A stretch of 64,000 nucleotides of DNA, taken from an uncultured Ruminococcus sp. GTDB taxonomy: Bacteria; Bacillota; Clostridia; Oscillospirales; Acutalibacteraceae. Shown piece by piece: positions 53,801 to 62,800 of this stretch. Made by a program: the position numbers and the translations under genes. The notes below the pieces were generated by a model. The model was not told the DNA's origin and ran no database searches. It was given only the letters and a program-made list of their open reading frames with translations. The stretch is taken from assembly GCA_902785425.1 (NCBI GenBank), contig CACZYP010000010.1:1-64000 (forward strand). The letters run 5' to 3'. Every line of letters starts with the position of its first letter. Positions within the stretch are counted from its first letter, which is position 1.

Positions 53801-54344
53801 ATAGCTTTGAGATCTCTCTGTTCAATATCTCCTCGGCGTCAAAGCCGACAATATCAAGCATCTCCGCTTTGATAAGCTCCGTTTCGGATATACCGAAGTG
53901 TATTTTTGCAAGGCTTTCCACATAACCGTAGCTGTATGCAGGATCATACGGGCCGCCTGCCGTAGTTACGTAGTAAAGCTTCGCTGCTTTGCACAAGCCG
54001 TGCGGCATACCGTCTTCACCGTATTTTGTAACAATACCTGTAACGTATATATTTTCAAAATAGATCTTAAGCTTTGAAGGAAACGAAAGATCCCAGTACG
54101 GCGCTGCAATAACGATAGTCTCCGCCGAAGCAAACTGCTTTGCATGATCAAACATCCGGTCTGTAAAATCTCCCCTTTCCACCAGAGTCGTTCTTCTTTC
54201 AAGATACTCCCTGTCAAGCGGACGAATGTTTTCTTTGTAAAGATCAAGCTCCTCAAAACCGCCGCCGAGCTTATCCATAACAGCTTGTGCAAGTCGTTTT
54301 GTGCGTGACTCTTCCCTTACACAGCAATTGATAAACAATTTCAT
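53790..54344 (-). CDS. NAD(P)H-dependent flavodoxin-fold oxidoreductase
   Basis: A 184-residue FMN enzyme of the NQO2/azoreductase/KefF type. The N-terminal FMN-phosphate loop is in REESRTKRLAQAVM; IVIAAPYWDLSFPSKLKIYFEN (FMN and partner residues near 90-111) and TTAGGPY near 137 are the other flavin contacts. It is 19 nt after a cation/proton antiporter gene. Flavodoxin-fold partners such as KefF bind and regulate K+ efflux antiporters, so a similar link is possible but inferred. Its Trp-Ser-Arg-stop end lies in a MITE. Confidence 0.83.
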   Translation of the reverse strand: MKLFINCCVREESRTKRLAQAVMDKLGGGFEELDLYKENIRPLDREYLERRTTLVERGDFTDRMFDHAKQFASAETIVIAAPYWDLSFPSKLKIYFENIYVTGIVTKYGEDGMPHGLCKAAKLYYVTTAGGPYDPAYSYGYVESLAKIHFGISETELIKAEMLDIVGFDAEEILNREISKLWSR

Positions 54345-54363
54345 ATCATCACTCTCCTGCCGA

Positions 54364-55656
54364 TTATTTATTTGATTCTTTTACCGATCTGTCGATATTT
54401 TTGTACACCTGCTTCATCGTAAGCCCCTGAACTACAGTCGTAAAGAAAACTATGGCATACGTTCCGCCGAGTATGATATAGTACGTCTGCTCGGGCAGAA
54501 ATTCTCTCGTACTCATTGCAAGCGCCACCGACAGACCGCCCCGAAGTCCGCCCCACGTCATCAGCTTCACAAAATTGAGCCTGTTGTAATTATCGGGAAG
54601 CTTTCCCATAAACAGCGATGAAACAGATACGCTGCCGAAACGGGCGATCAGATTGATGAGTACAGCAGCAAGCGAAAGAATTATCACCTTGTCCATTTGC
54701 AGTATATGAACGAACGTAAGACCGAGCATTACGTAAAGCAGCGAATTGAGCAGAACATCGAGAGTTTCCCAAAATTGGTCGAAACTCTCCTTTTTTTCGC
54801 TGCTGTCACCGGCACAATACCGTGAACGCAGCGTTGAGAACAGCAGACCGCAAATAACGGACGCAATAGCGCCCGAGCAGCCGAGCAGCTCACAAAGGGA
54901 ATACGAAAGCGACACTATCAGCAAGCTTACAAATATTCCGAGTGTATTGCTTTTTGTAAAGCGAAACATTGAAAAGCATACAAGCGTTATAACTGTTCCG
55001 ATCAGCACCGCTCCGAAAAGCTCTCTTACCATTACGGCAAAGAACCCTCCCGAAGATGACGCCGTTACCATGCCCGAAAAACACACGAACAAAGCTACGC
55101 CTACACCGTCGTTAAAAAGCGATTCGCCCTCAATCAGGAAAGACAGTTTTTTCGGCAGTCCGAACTTGCTCAGTATGCCTGTTGCGGCTATCGGGTCTGT
55201 AGGCGCCGTTATGCTGCCGAATATAAGGCAGACGGGAAGCGAAAGCCCGATATTCAGAAGCCTGCCCGTAAAGAAAAAGATCGCTGCATAAATGCACGCT
55301 CCGAGCAGTGTACAAACGAACGCAAGTACGCTCACCTGCCTTGCCTGCTGCTTAAAATCCGAAAGCTTCAAGCGGCACGAGCCTGCAAAAAGCATGAAGC
55401 AAAGCACGCCATCCATAAGAAACTTTTCTATATCAAGATAATGGAACTGTGCAAGAACCGATGCCGGATCATTTCCTTTGCAAAGCATTGCAAAGAGCAG
55501 GATTATAACTCCGGCTCCTAATGAAAACAGCATAAGCGCTATCTCATAGGTAAGCTTCGTCACCTTTTCGTTGAGAAAACCGAAACCGCATACTAAAGCG
55601 ATCAGAACAACGAACGTATAAAGAGATCCGCTCAAATCTAAATACCCCCTTTGCAT
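54364..55656 (-). CDS. CPA1-type Na+(K+)/H+ antiporter
   Basis: A 430-residue membrane transporter with about 12 helices. GSITAPTDPIAATGILSKFG near 150-169 and FLIEGESLFNDGVGVALF near 175-192 are the NhaP/NHE signatures; the TDP and the Asp of FNDG bind the cation. TWGGLRGGLSVALAMS near 370 is also conserved. It lacks the long cytoplasmic tail of some relatives. Followed in 19 nt by a flavodoxin-fold oxidoreductase gene, probably one operon. Confidence 0.92.
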   Translation of the reverse strand: MQRGYLDLSGSLYTFVVLIALVCGFGFLNEKVTKLTYEIALMLFSLGAGVIILLFAMLCKGNDPASVLAQFHYLDIEKFLMDGVLCFMLFAGSCRLKLSDFKQQARQVSVLAFVCTLLGACIYAAIFFFTGRLLNIGLSLPVCLIFGSITAPTDPIAATGILSKFGLPKKLSFLIEGESLFNDGVGVALFVCFSGMVTASSSGGFFAVMVRELFGAVLIGTVITLVCFSMFRFTKSNTLGIFVSLLIVSLSYSLCELLGCSGAIASVICGLLFSTLRSRYCAGDSSEKKESFDQFWETLDVLLNSLLYVMLGLTFVHILQMDKVIILSLAAVLINLIARFGSVSVSSLFMGKLPDNYNRLNFVKLMTWGGLRGGLSVALAMSTREFLPEQTYYIILGGTYAIVFFTTVVQGLTMKQVYKNIDRSVKESNK

Positions 55657-55670
55657 ATTTCGTTGGTATT

Positions 55671-55699
55671 ATTATACCTGTTTGAGATTATAACGTAAA
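55671..55699 (-). promoter_or_regulatory. Possible promoter of the antiporter operon
   Basis: TTTACG (55699-55694), 17 bp, TATAAT (55676-55671) on the minus strand, about 15-20 nt before the start codon. The -35 matches only in part. Confidence 0.5.
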
Positions 55700-55762
55700 G
55701 TAACAATTTCATAACAAATCTGCACAAAATACGATTTTTTCATGAAATACGGTTTCGCCGTA

Positions 55763-55791
55763 TTGATTTTTTATATCGTCTAACTTATACT
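55763..55791 (+). promoter_or_regulatory. Promoter of the two-component system
   Basis: TTGATT (55763-55768), 17 bp, TATACT (55786-55791), with a second TATACT-like repeat just after it. Confidence 0.65.
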
Positions 55792-55821
55792 AATAGTATA
55801 CTGTTTAAGCAGGTGTGAAAT

Positions 55822-56559
55822 ATGGAACTAAAGATCGCTGTTATTGACGACCTTCGTCACGATATCGACAACGTCATTGATATGACGGAACAATACATCG
55901 ACAGCACCGATAAAACGATCAAAGCGGATATACAGACATTCTCCGATGGTCAGAGTTTTTTTAATACATTTACAAAAGGCATGCTGCATGCTGTATTTCT
56001 TGATATCTGCATGGATAAAATGAGCGGCATCGAGCTTTCAAGGCGGCTGCGTGCTATAGATGATAATATCGCCATTGTGTTCATGTCAACTACAACGGAG
56101 TACGTTTTTGAAACTTTTGAAGCTACTCCGTTCGGATATCTCGTAAAGCCGTTTACCTTTGAGCAGTTTTCAAAGGTAATGAACAAGATAGTCAATCACT
56201 TTTCAAAGGTCAGCCGCTCTATTCATATAAAAATACCACGCTCACAGCTTACTATCGACCTTGACTCAATCTATTCCGTTGTATCGAGCGGACACACAAC
56301 TCTCGTAAACACCACCTCGGGAGAATCGATTAACAGCACGGAGAAATACGAGTTTTTCAAGAACAATCTGCTCAATGAACAGAATTTCGCTGAATGCAAC
56401 AGAGGCATAATAATAAACCTCGACTGTGTTCTGACTATCAAAAACAACGATATCGTTATGCATAACAACACTCTGTATCCGCTTCGCACACGAAACAAGA
56501 AAGAACTTATTTTCTACATAACACGCTACATTGCCGAAAAAATGAAAGGGGAACTTTAA
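55822..56559 (+). CDS. LytTR response regulator (AgrA type)
   Basis: A 245-residue regulator. The receiver domain (about 1-125) has acidic residues in VIDDLRHD and the phospho-Asp in AVFLDICMDKMSG (about 59). The LytTR DNA-binding domain (about 140-240) has IHIKIPRSQLTIDL, HTTLVNTTSGESI and FAECNRGIIINLD. Such regulators usually control surface proteins, competence or peptide signalling. Its stop overlaps the kinase start (TAATG). It faces a cluster of secreted proteins on the other strand, which are possible targets. No AgrB/AgrD pair was found. Confidence 0.92.
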   Translation: MELKIAVIDDLRHDIDNVIDMTEQYIDSTDKTIKADIQTFSDGQSFFNTFTKGMLHAVFLDICMDKMSGIELSRRLRAIDDNIAIVFMSTTTEYVFETFEATPFGYLVKPFTFEQFSKVMNKIVNHFSKVSRSIHIKIPRSQLTIDLDSIYSVVSSGHTTLVNTTSGESINSTEKYEFFKNNLLNEQNFAECNRGIIINLDCVLTIKNNDIVMHNNTLYPLRTRNKKELIFYITRYIAEKMKGEL

Positions 56560-57890
56560 TGGCAACTCTCGATCTTCATATGTATCTCCGATCATTCATG
56601 GAGCTTTTCATGGTCATTCCGGCAGCTGCAATGGCGATAATTCCCGTCAGGAGCTTTCGCCGTGTCAATCTGAATTTTATCGTTACTATATCTATAGTGA
56701 TATTCTCCGTTTTCTTATTCGGGGGTGTGTTTTTAGGAACGGTTTTTGAGCAAAGAACTAACATTATCCTGTTCCCGTTCATGCTCATTTTTTACGCCGT
56801 ATATCATTTTTCTTTTGACCTTTCAACATCAAAAAAGATCTTCTGTTTTTTGAACGCATCTATGCTCACAGGATTTTCAACGATGTACAGCATTTTTGTA
56901 TCTGCACCGATTGAGATCGGAAACAACGGTCATGTACTGTATCTTCGCTCTTCTCTGATCTGCCTGGGGATATCGCTCATAGTAACAGCGGTATTCGGCA
57001 GGACTCTTGCCGTCAAGCTGCCCGATCTTCTGAGCAACAGCAGCCTCGACAAGATATGGCGCTGGCTTATTATGGCGCCGCTGTTTATGACATTGATGTG
57101 CATGTGGATGACACCGATAAGCCCCGAAAACACGATGGTAGGACGGCTTCGCCATGTAAGCATGCTGGCGCTGCTGCTTATCCCTGCCGTTACATGGACG
57201 CTGTTTCAGATCGAGTGGTGGGTAATGAAACGCATGAACGACAACTCCGAGCTGCAGCGAAGCTACGACATCCTGAAACTCGAAGAAAAGCGCTATGCAA
57301 ACACGATGTCGGCTCTTGAAGAAGCGAGAAACCTTCGCCATGATTTCCGCCAGCATCTTCTTGTGATAAACGACCTTGCAAAACAGGGCAAAACCGAAGA
57401 GCTTATAGGGTACATCGAGCCATTCCTGCAAACGAGCAGTGAAAAACACCGTCAGCATTTCAAAAACTACGTGCTTGACGCTGTTGCTTCGCATTATGTC
57501 GAGCTTGCGGAAAAACAGAATACAAAGCTCATCTGGAACATCGGGCTGCCTGAAAAGCTGCCGTTCAAGCTTTCGGATATATGCGCACTGCTTGGCAATC
57601 TGCTTGAAAATGCACTCAATGCAACGTCAAAGCTTCCCGAAGAGAAACGACAAGTCACTATAGCTATGGGTCTAAAATCGGACGCAGTTCTCGTTATCTC
57701 GGTCAAAAACCCGTTTACAGGCATAATCAGAAAAGACAAGGACGGCTTTCCGATAGCCGCAGCAAAGGATCACGGTATCGGTCTGAAATCCATTTCAAAC
57801 ACCGTAAAAAGATACAACGGCAGCATCTCGATAGACACCGACAACGGCATATTTGATGTGGGGCTTATACTGAATTCCCCCGAAATATAG
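56559..57890 (+). CDS. GHKL sensor histidine kinase (AgrC type)
   Basis: A 443-residue kinase. About six or seven membrane helices fill residues 10-225. A coiled coil then leads to the phosphoacceptor in NLRHDFRQHLLVINDLAKQG near 263 and a GHKL ATPase (N-box LLGNLLENALNATSK near 346; G-box HGIGLKSISNTVKRYNG near 407). This layout is that of AgrC-type receptors for peptide or lipid-like signals. The signal is not known. It forms an operon with the LytTR regulator and ends at a bidirectional terminator. Confidence 0.92.
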   Translation: MATLDLHMYLRSFMELFMVIPAAAMAIIPVRSFRRVNLNFIVTISIVIFSVFLFGGVFLGTVFEQRTNIILFPFMLIFYAVYHFSFDLSTSKKIFCFLNASMLTGFSTMYSIFVSAPIEIGNNGHVLYLRSSLICLGISLIVTAVFGRTLAVKLPDLLSNSSLDKIWRWLIMAPLFMTLMCMWMTPISPENTMVGRLRHVSMLALLLIPAVTWTLFQIEWWVMKRMNDNSELQRSYDILKLEEKRYANTMSALEEARNLRHDFRQHLLVINDLAKQGKTEELIGYIEPFLQTSSEKHRQHFKNYVLDAVASHYVELAEKQNTKLIWNIGLPEKLPFKLSDICALLGNLLENALNATSKLPEEKRQVTIAMGLKSDAVLVISVKNPFTGIIRKDKDGFPIAAAKDHGIGLKSISNTVKRYNGSISIDTDNGIFDVGLILNSPEI

Positions 57891-57897
57891 TCATAGA

Positions 57898-57925
57898 CTT
57901 GAGGAACCACCGAATAAATGCGGAA
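57898..57925. repeat. Remnant end of a family 2 MITE
   Basis: TGAGGAACCACCGAATAAATG matches one inverted end of the family 2 elements. No partner end was found nearby. Confidence 0.55.
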
Positions 57926-57946
57926 CACTTTGCGTTGATCCTGAAA

Positions 57947-57980
57947 ACTACAGCCTGCTCATGATGCGAGCAGGCTGTTT
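57947..57980. terminator. Terminator between the kinase and the small surface gene
   Basis: A perfect stem ACAGCCTGCTC (57950-57960) with GAGCAGGCTGT (57968-57978), flanked by AAA and TTT, so it can serve both converging genes. Confidence 0.8.
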
Positions 57981-57986
57981 CATTTG

Positions 57987-58298
57987 CTATTTGGTTTTGT
58001 TTTCGTGCCTGTGCGTTCGGAATACTAAGATCATGCTTCCGGATAAGATCAATATCGAAACAGTGAACCATAGTATCGTCACGCCTGTTTGTACCGGTGA
58101 TGCCGGTTGACCACCCGAGGATCCGGGCGGCGCACTCGGTACATCTGCCGTTGGTTCTGACAAAGGCTCGATATGGGCGACAACTTCCGTGCTGCCTCCC
58201 TTTCCGCTCTGAGCATAAACCGTAGCAGTAAAAACCGCCGAAAACAGGATCAGCAGCATGAAAATTGCACACCATCTTCCGATATTGCAATTATTCAT
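57987..58298 (-). CDS. Small sortase-anchored surface protein
   Basis: A 103-residue precursor. A signal peptide (about 1-30, ending TVYAQ) leads a mature part of about 40 residues (GGSTEVVAHIEPLSEPT, then a Pro/Ser/Gly linker) and a sorting signal: PVQTG, a hydrophobic helix and RTHRHENKTK. It resembles the small LPXTG proteins of WxL-type surface loci. TEVVAHIEP is similar to TEVTARIEG in the next gene, suggesting paired function. Not recognised beyond this. Confidence 0.68.
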   Translation of the reverse strand: MNNCNIGRWCAIFMLLILFSAVFTATVYAQSGKGGSTEVVAHIEPLSEPTADVPSAPPGSSGGQPASPVQTGVTILWFTVSILILSGSMILVFRTHRHENKTK

Positions 58299-58336
58299 GT
58301 TTTTGCCTTTAATTGTTAATAAACAAAAGTTCTCGC

Positions 58337-58957
58337 TTACTTATCCTCTATCATACTGTAGAATACCATGTAGCCGCTGTAATCACCGACTATATCTTTG
58401 AGATCGTGCGGGTAAAGCTGAACCTGATTGAGGCGAAGCGTTCCGGTCAAAGATTCACCCTCTGCGGTAAACCCGGTAAGGTAATAACCTGCTGCACTTG
58501 TCATTGTGTTGCTGTCGATATTATCCGTACTGTTAGTAATAGAACCTTCTTCACAATCAAATACATTATAGAAGAACTTCTTTGAAGAATCGGCTTTATT
58601 TGTAATGTAGAAATGCTGATCGCCGTCAACTGTAGCGTTCTGATCTCTTACATATACAGAGATCTGCTGATTGTTGGGATCAAGATTATTTATCTCCGCT
58701 GCTTCAACAGTGTACTCCACATTCTTATAACTGTCTTCATCATCGACATCGGGGCGTGTGAGCATTCCGAAATCAACAACATCGGGGATCTCGATGATAT
58801 AGGAAACTTCACCGGGATCCGCTCCTTCGATCCTCGCCGTTACTTCTGTCTGTCCCGAGCGGTTACTCTCTGTAAGCTGAGCAGCGCTTGCCGAAGCTGT
58901 GGATACTGCTGCGATAACAGCTGCCAGACCTGCCGATAAGATCATTTTCTTGTTCAT
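58337..58957 (-). CDS. Secreted protein of unknown function
   Basis: About 206 residues with a clear signal peptide (MNKKMILSAGLAAVIAAVST, cut after ASASAA). The mature part starts with QTEVTARIEGADPGEVSYII and IPDVVDFGML, a beta-rich pattern seen in WxL-like and other coat or pilin-like proteins of clostridia; the final strand is SGYMVFYSMIEDK. No sorting signal or membrane helix, so it is released or binds the wall in another way. ATG 58957 follows AAAGGAT. It shares a short motif with its small downstream neighbour and probably belongs to one surface complex. Confidence 0.7.
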   Translation of the reverse strand: MNKKMILSAGLAAVIAAVSTASASAAQLTESNRSGQTEVTARIEGADPGEVSYIIEIPDVVDFGMLTRPDVDDEDSYKNVEYTVEAAEINNLDPNNQQISVYVRDQNATVDGDQHFYITNKADSSKKFFYNVFDCEEGSITNSTDNIDSNTMTSAAGYYLTGFTAEGESLTGTLRLNQVQLYPHDLKDIVGDYSGYMVFYSMIEDK

Positions 58958-58985
58958 AAATAACATCCTTTCAAATTATAAATTA

Positions 58986-59139
58986 TTAAGGAAGCACTGA
59001 AAAAACCGAGTGCCCATATTGTGCAGTCAGATTTGCGGACAGTATCCGCAGACCGATCAGCATGTGTTACAAGTGCCCTTGGGGTGCAAGCAAGATGGGT
59101 GCTCAGCCCGTAGGGCGTGATTTATTCAGTGGTTCCTAA
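58986..59139 (+). repeat. Family 2 MITE-like element, copy D
   Basis: 154 bp with ends TTAAGGAAGCACTGAAAAAA and, reversed, TTAGGAACCACTGAATAAAT. It holds the same inner blocks as copy A (AAGATGGGTGCTCAGCCCGT). Inserted between two secreted-protein genes, 6 nt past the stop of the upstream one. Confidence 0.87.
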
Positions 59140-59145
59140 TTCATC

Positions 59146-59658
59146 TCATTTTACAATGAGCTTAAAACCTGATTCTGCCGCATTGAGAGGCGTGTGTGCC
59201 TCGTTGAGTGCGACGCATTGATATACGACTACTGCATCGTAAGTGCCTTTTTCAAGTGTCTTTGACAACGGGATCTCTTCAAGCCCCTGACCCGGCTGCA
59301 AAAGCTGCGACTCATACAGCACAGTTCCGTCGGAAAGCTTTAGCGTTGCATAAAACCCGACCTCGTTTTCTTTCGGGTTTCCTATGCGCAGTTTAAGCGA
59401 GGTGTCGCCTTTTTTCATCTCCGCCGATGAATAACCGGGGATCTGTGTGCCTTTTTTCTGCTCACTGCTTGTGTCCTCTATGCCTGTCTCCCAATCATCA
59501 ACGATCATCCCGACAACGCCTTCGCTCTTTTCTTCGGGCTGCTTATCGAAATAGCCCTGCCACGTAAGAACGCCCATAACGGCGGCGCCTGCCGAAAGTA
59601 TAACGGCAACTATTATAATTAACGCTGTCTTTTTTTTATTGTTCTGCTTCTCTTCCAA
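59146..59658 (-). CDS. Membrane-anchored extracytoplasmic protein
   Basis: A 170-residue protein with a Lys-rich start (EEKQNNKKKTA), one membrane helix (about 12-33) and an outer part. That part has an acidic linker (EEKSEGVVGMIVDDWETGIED) of about 40 residues, then a beta domain (DTSLKLRIGNPKENEVGFYA, VYQCVALNEAHTPLNAAESG). I recognise no family. It sits with the other secreted genes, between the GLUG-repeat protein and the secreted protein, so probably a part of the same surface system. Confidence 0.7.
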   Translation of the reverse strand: MEEKQNNKKKTALIIIVAVILSAGAAVMGVLTWQGYFDKQPEEKSEGVVGMIVDDWETGIEDTSSEQKKGTQIPGYSSAEMKKGDTSLKLRIGNPKENEVGFYATLKLSDGTVLYESQLLQPGQGLEEIPLSKTLEKGTYDAVVVYQCVALNEAHTPLNAAESGFKLIVK

Positions 59659-59772
59659 ATCTGATTATCTCCTTATGAAAAAAACATATAATACACTAAT
59701 ATATTACCACAATCTTAACCGGTTTTCAACAAAAATGACAGTCAGATTGTAAATGATATGTATCTTTATCCA

Positions 59773-59804
59773 GTGCCGCCATACAAAACAATGTACAGCG
59801 GCAC
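59773..59804 (-). terminator. Weak terminator-like hairpin after the GLUG gene
   Basis: A 7-bp stem GTGCCGC (59773-59779) with GCGGCAC (59798-59804) past the stop codon. The U tract is missing, so termination is uncertain. Confidence 0.4.
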
Positions 59805-59815
59805 CGTTATTGTTT

Positions 59816-62800
59816 TTACTTGCGTATCTTTTGTTTTTTCAACTGTGAGAAAGATATGATATTGAGAAGCAATGCAAGACTCAGAACTGCTGTCAGCATA
59901 AGAAGCTGTGTAAGATCGATTCCGCCTGTTGTGCTTGTATTCGGCGACTTCACATAGCCGCTTGTGCTGTCTTTGGACTTATCATTATCTGCACCCGACT
60001 TGCTGACTACAGCAAATGTAACCGCTTCGGGAGCATTGAATGCAGCCTTGCCGTCCTTGATAACAACATTATCGATCTTAACAGGTGCGCCTGTTTCGTC
60101 AAGTGCGAGGATAACATCATCATTGCCTGCAACGGGAACAGTCATCGTAACGCCGCTGCTCCAGAACTCACCGGGAACATAATTTCCGTTTTCGTCCGTT
60201 GTGGAAACAGCATAAGCCGATCTGACGCTGCCCTTGCCGTAAACAGATTCAAATACCGTATACTCAGGATCAGCTGCCGCTATCTGAGTATACTCTGTAT
60301 TGAGCGAGCTGTGCATAGCGCCCTTGACAGTGATGCCGCCTAATGCTTCTATCGTGCGCTCTTCAAGGAATCTGCTCTTTATAGTCGGATAACCCTGATT
60401 CAGAGAAAGCGAGCCTATCACTGTCTGAGCCCATTCTATGGTATCATCTGTCACATTATTAAGCTTTGAAACAAACGGAGCCTGCATCATGTCGGAATTC
60501 TCGACCGCTTCGCAGCCCTTACCCGTTGCTTTGCCTTCGCCTATAGCGTCAACGCTGTTTATCCTTGAATAGAATACGTTTGTTACATCCGATGTGTTGT
60601 TGACTGCGGCAACAGAACCCTTTACCGTTGAATAGCTCATGCCGATAACACTTCCTGAATTGTAAGAGCTTGCAATCGTTCCGTTGTTTTCACAAACAAG
60701 ACCGCCTGCATATTTAATGGAAACGGAATTTTCACCCGAGGAGCCGTTGTTTGCACAGCCGTAGATCGTGCCGTTGTTAACGCAGGCTATACCTGCGCAC
60801 CGTGTTCCCGAAACTACCGCACCGCTGCGGCAGCCTGTGATTGTTCCGTCGTTCACAGCCGTTATACCGCCTGCCTCACTGCCCCTGATAAGCGAGTTGA
60901 AGCCACGAACGGAAACAGGTTCATCTCTGTTCGGCAGCTTGATCTTCTTGTTCGGATTAAGATTACAGCCGCTCGTGCAGTGATCGAGCGTACCCTTATT
61001 CACTGCCGCAACACCGCCTGCGTATTTCGCATTTGAGTCGCTTATAAAGTCGCAGTCGATAACGTGCAGATCTCTTACAGTGCCGCTGCTTCCTATAACA
61101 CCGAACAAGCCGCCGTAGTCGCCGCTGTTGACATTAAGACCGATTATAGCGTAGCCGTTGCCGTTGAATGTTCCCTCGAACGGCTTATCTGCGGAACCTA
61201 TCGCCTGCTGCCATACGGAATCGTTCGGCGCTATTATATTGTTTCTGAGATTTGCCGTACACTTTCCGTAATGGTTATAATCATTTGCAACGTGAGCGGA
61301 AAATGCAACAAGATCTTCGTAAGTCTGAATATCTGCATCTGTTTCAACAAGATCAATGTCGCTGTCGGTAGTTTGATCCGTGTCGGTGTCGTTCGACGTG
61401 TCGGTTTCGGGATCTGTCGCCGTATCTGTTTCCGTGTCGCTTGTTATATCAGTATCGGGATCGGTATCAACTGCCGTATCCGTCTGCGTATCTGATTGAG
61501 AATCGGTCTCTGTATCTGATGATGAGTCTGTCTGCGTGTCTGTCGATGTATCTGTTTCTGTATCTGCTGCCGTATCAGACTCACTGTCTGCCGAAGTATC
61601 CGTTTCTGTATCGTTGTCGGAATCAATGCTTTCGGGGAAATTGGAGTAGCGGTTCTCGCTCTCAATGTAATAGATCGTTCCTCTTGTGCTGTCGGGGAGC
61701 GGATAATCATCGGGAGTTTCGCCGTTGTCGATGTTCTGATACCAAGCCTGAGTGCCGTCAGTGACGGAATGATTCAAAAGATATCCTATCTCGCCCGAAG
61801 CAAACTGCTCTGCTGACACTGACGATTCCGAAGCGCCCGAAGCACCTGAAGCCGTATTATTCAGATAGTAGCAGTTATCTATCGTTGTCTGAGCCGACAT
61901 ACTGAGTGCGATCGGAGCTGTGCCGTCTGCTGCCGAACTGAGGGAACCGTAATTGTAGCAGTCGGAAACGGTATTCTTGCCCATTTCGATAACAGGTGCG
62001 ATACCCGACACCTTTCCGCAGGAAGCTGTGACATTTCCGATGTTTGCACAGTCCTTTATCGTGCTGTTTGCACCGTCGTCGCCTATGATGCCGCCTGCCG
62101 ACTTCATCGCTTCACCTGTGCTTTCGATATTGCCGAAATAAACACATCTGCGAAGATCAAGACCGCTCATGGCAAAGGCTATGATACCGCCTGCACAGGA
62201 AACACGCCTGCCGTTGTCGTTGATATCGATATAGCTTGTAATATCATGAAGCTTTGATCCTGCCGCCGCATATGAAACTATACCGAGCATCGTATCTTTA
62301 TCAACATCATCTGCTGTGACGTCTATCTTTCCCTTTACGGTAAGATCCTTGATCTCTCCGTAGGATATGCCGAATATTCCCCAGTGATTGTAAGAACCGT
62401 CGGCATAGAAGTTTTCTATCGTATGACCCTGACCGTCAAAGTCGCCTATGTATCTGTCCTCGGACGTTGCTACAGCACCGCTGGTAAAACGTCCGATATT
62501 GATAAACTGACGGTTTTCAAGGTCGATATCGCTTACAAGCACGCCGTTTGCGCCTGTGTCACGCCCGGTGAATTCTGCGTGTTCATGCTCGTCGTTTACC
62601 AAAGCCGCATACCAGAGGAAATTTCCTGCGTTTGCGATCTCATAGCTGCCCTCACTGTTGAGAACTGCCGGTTCATACTGACCGCATGAGCAGATACCGT
62701 TTACATAAGCATGATCATGCGCATATGCCGAGGGAGAATTTGAATAGACCTGTTGATCCTCGACATAGTATATCGTTCCTCTTGACTTGTCGGGCAACGG

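Noticed and set aside
58337..58957. WxL-domain protein
   Set aside because: The C-terminal Trp-x-Leu pair and YxxxxLTWxLxxxP motif are missing; only the gene setting is similar.
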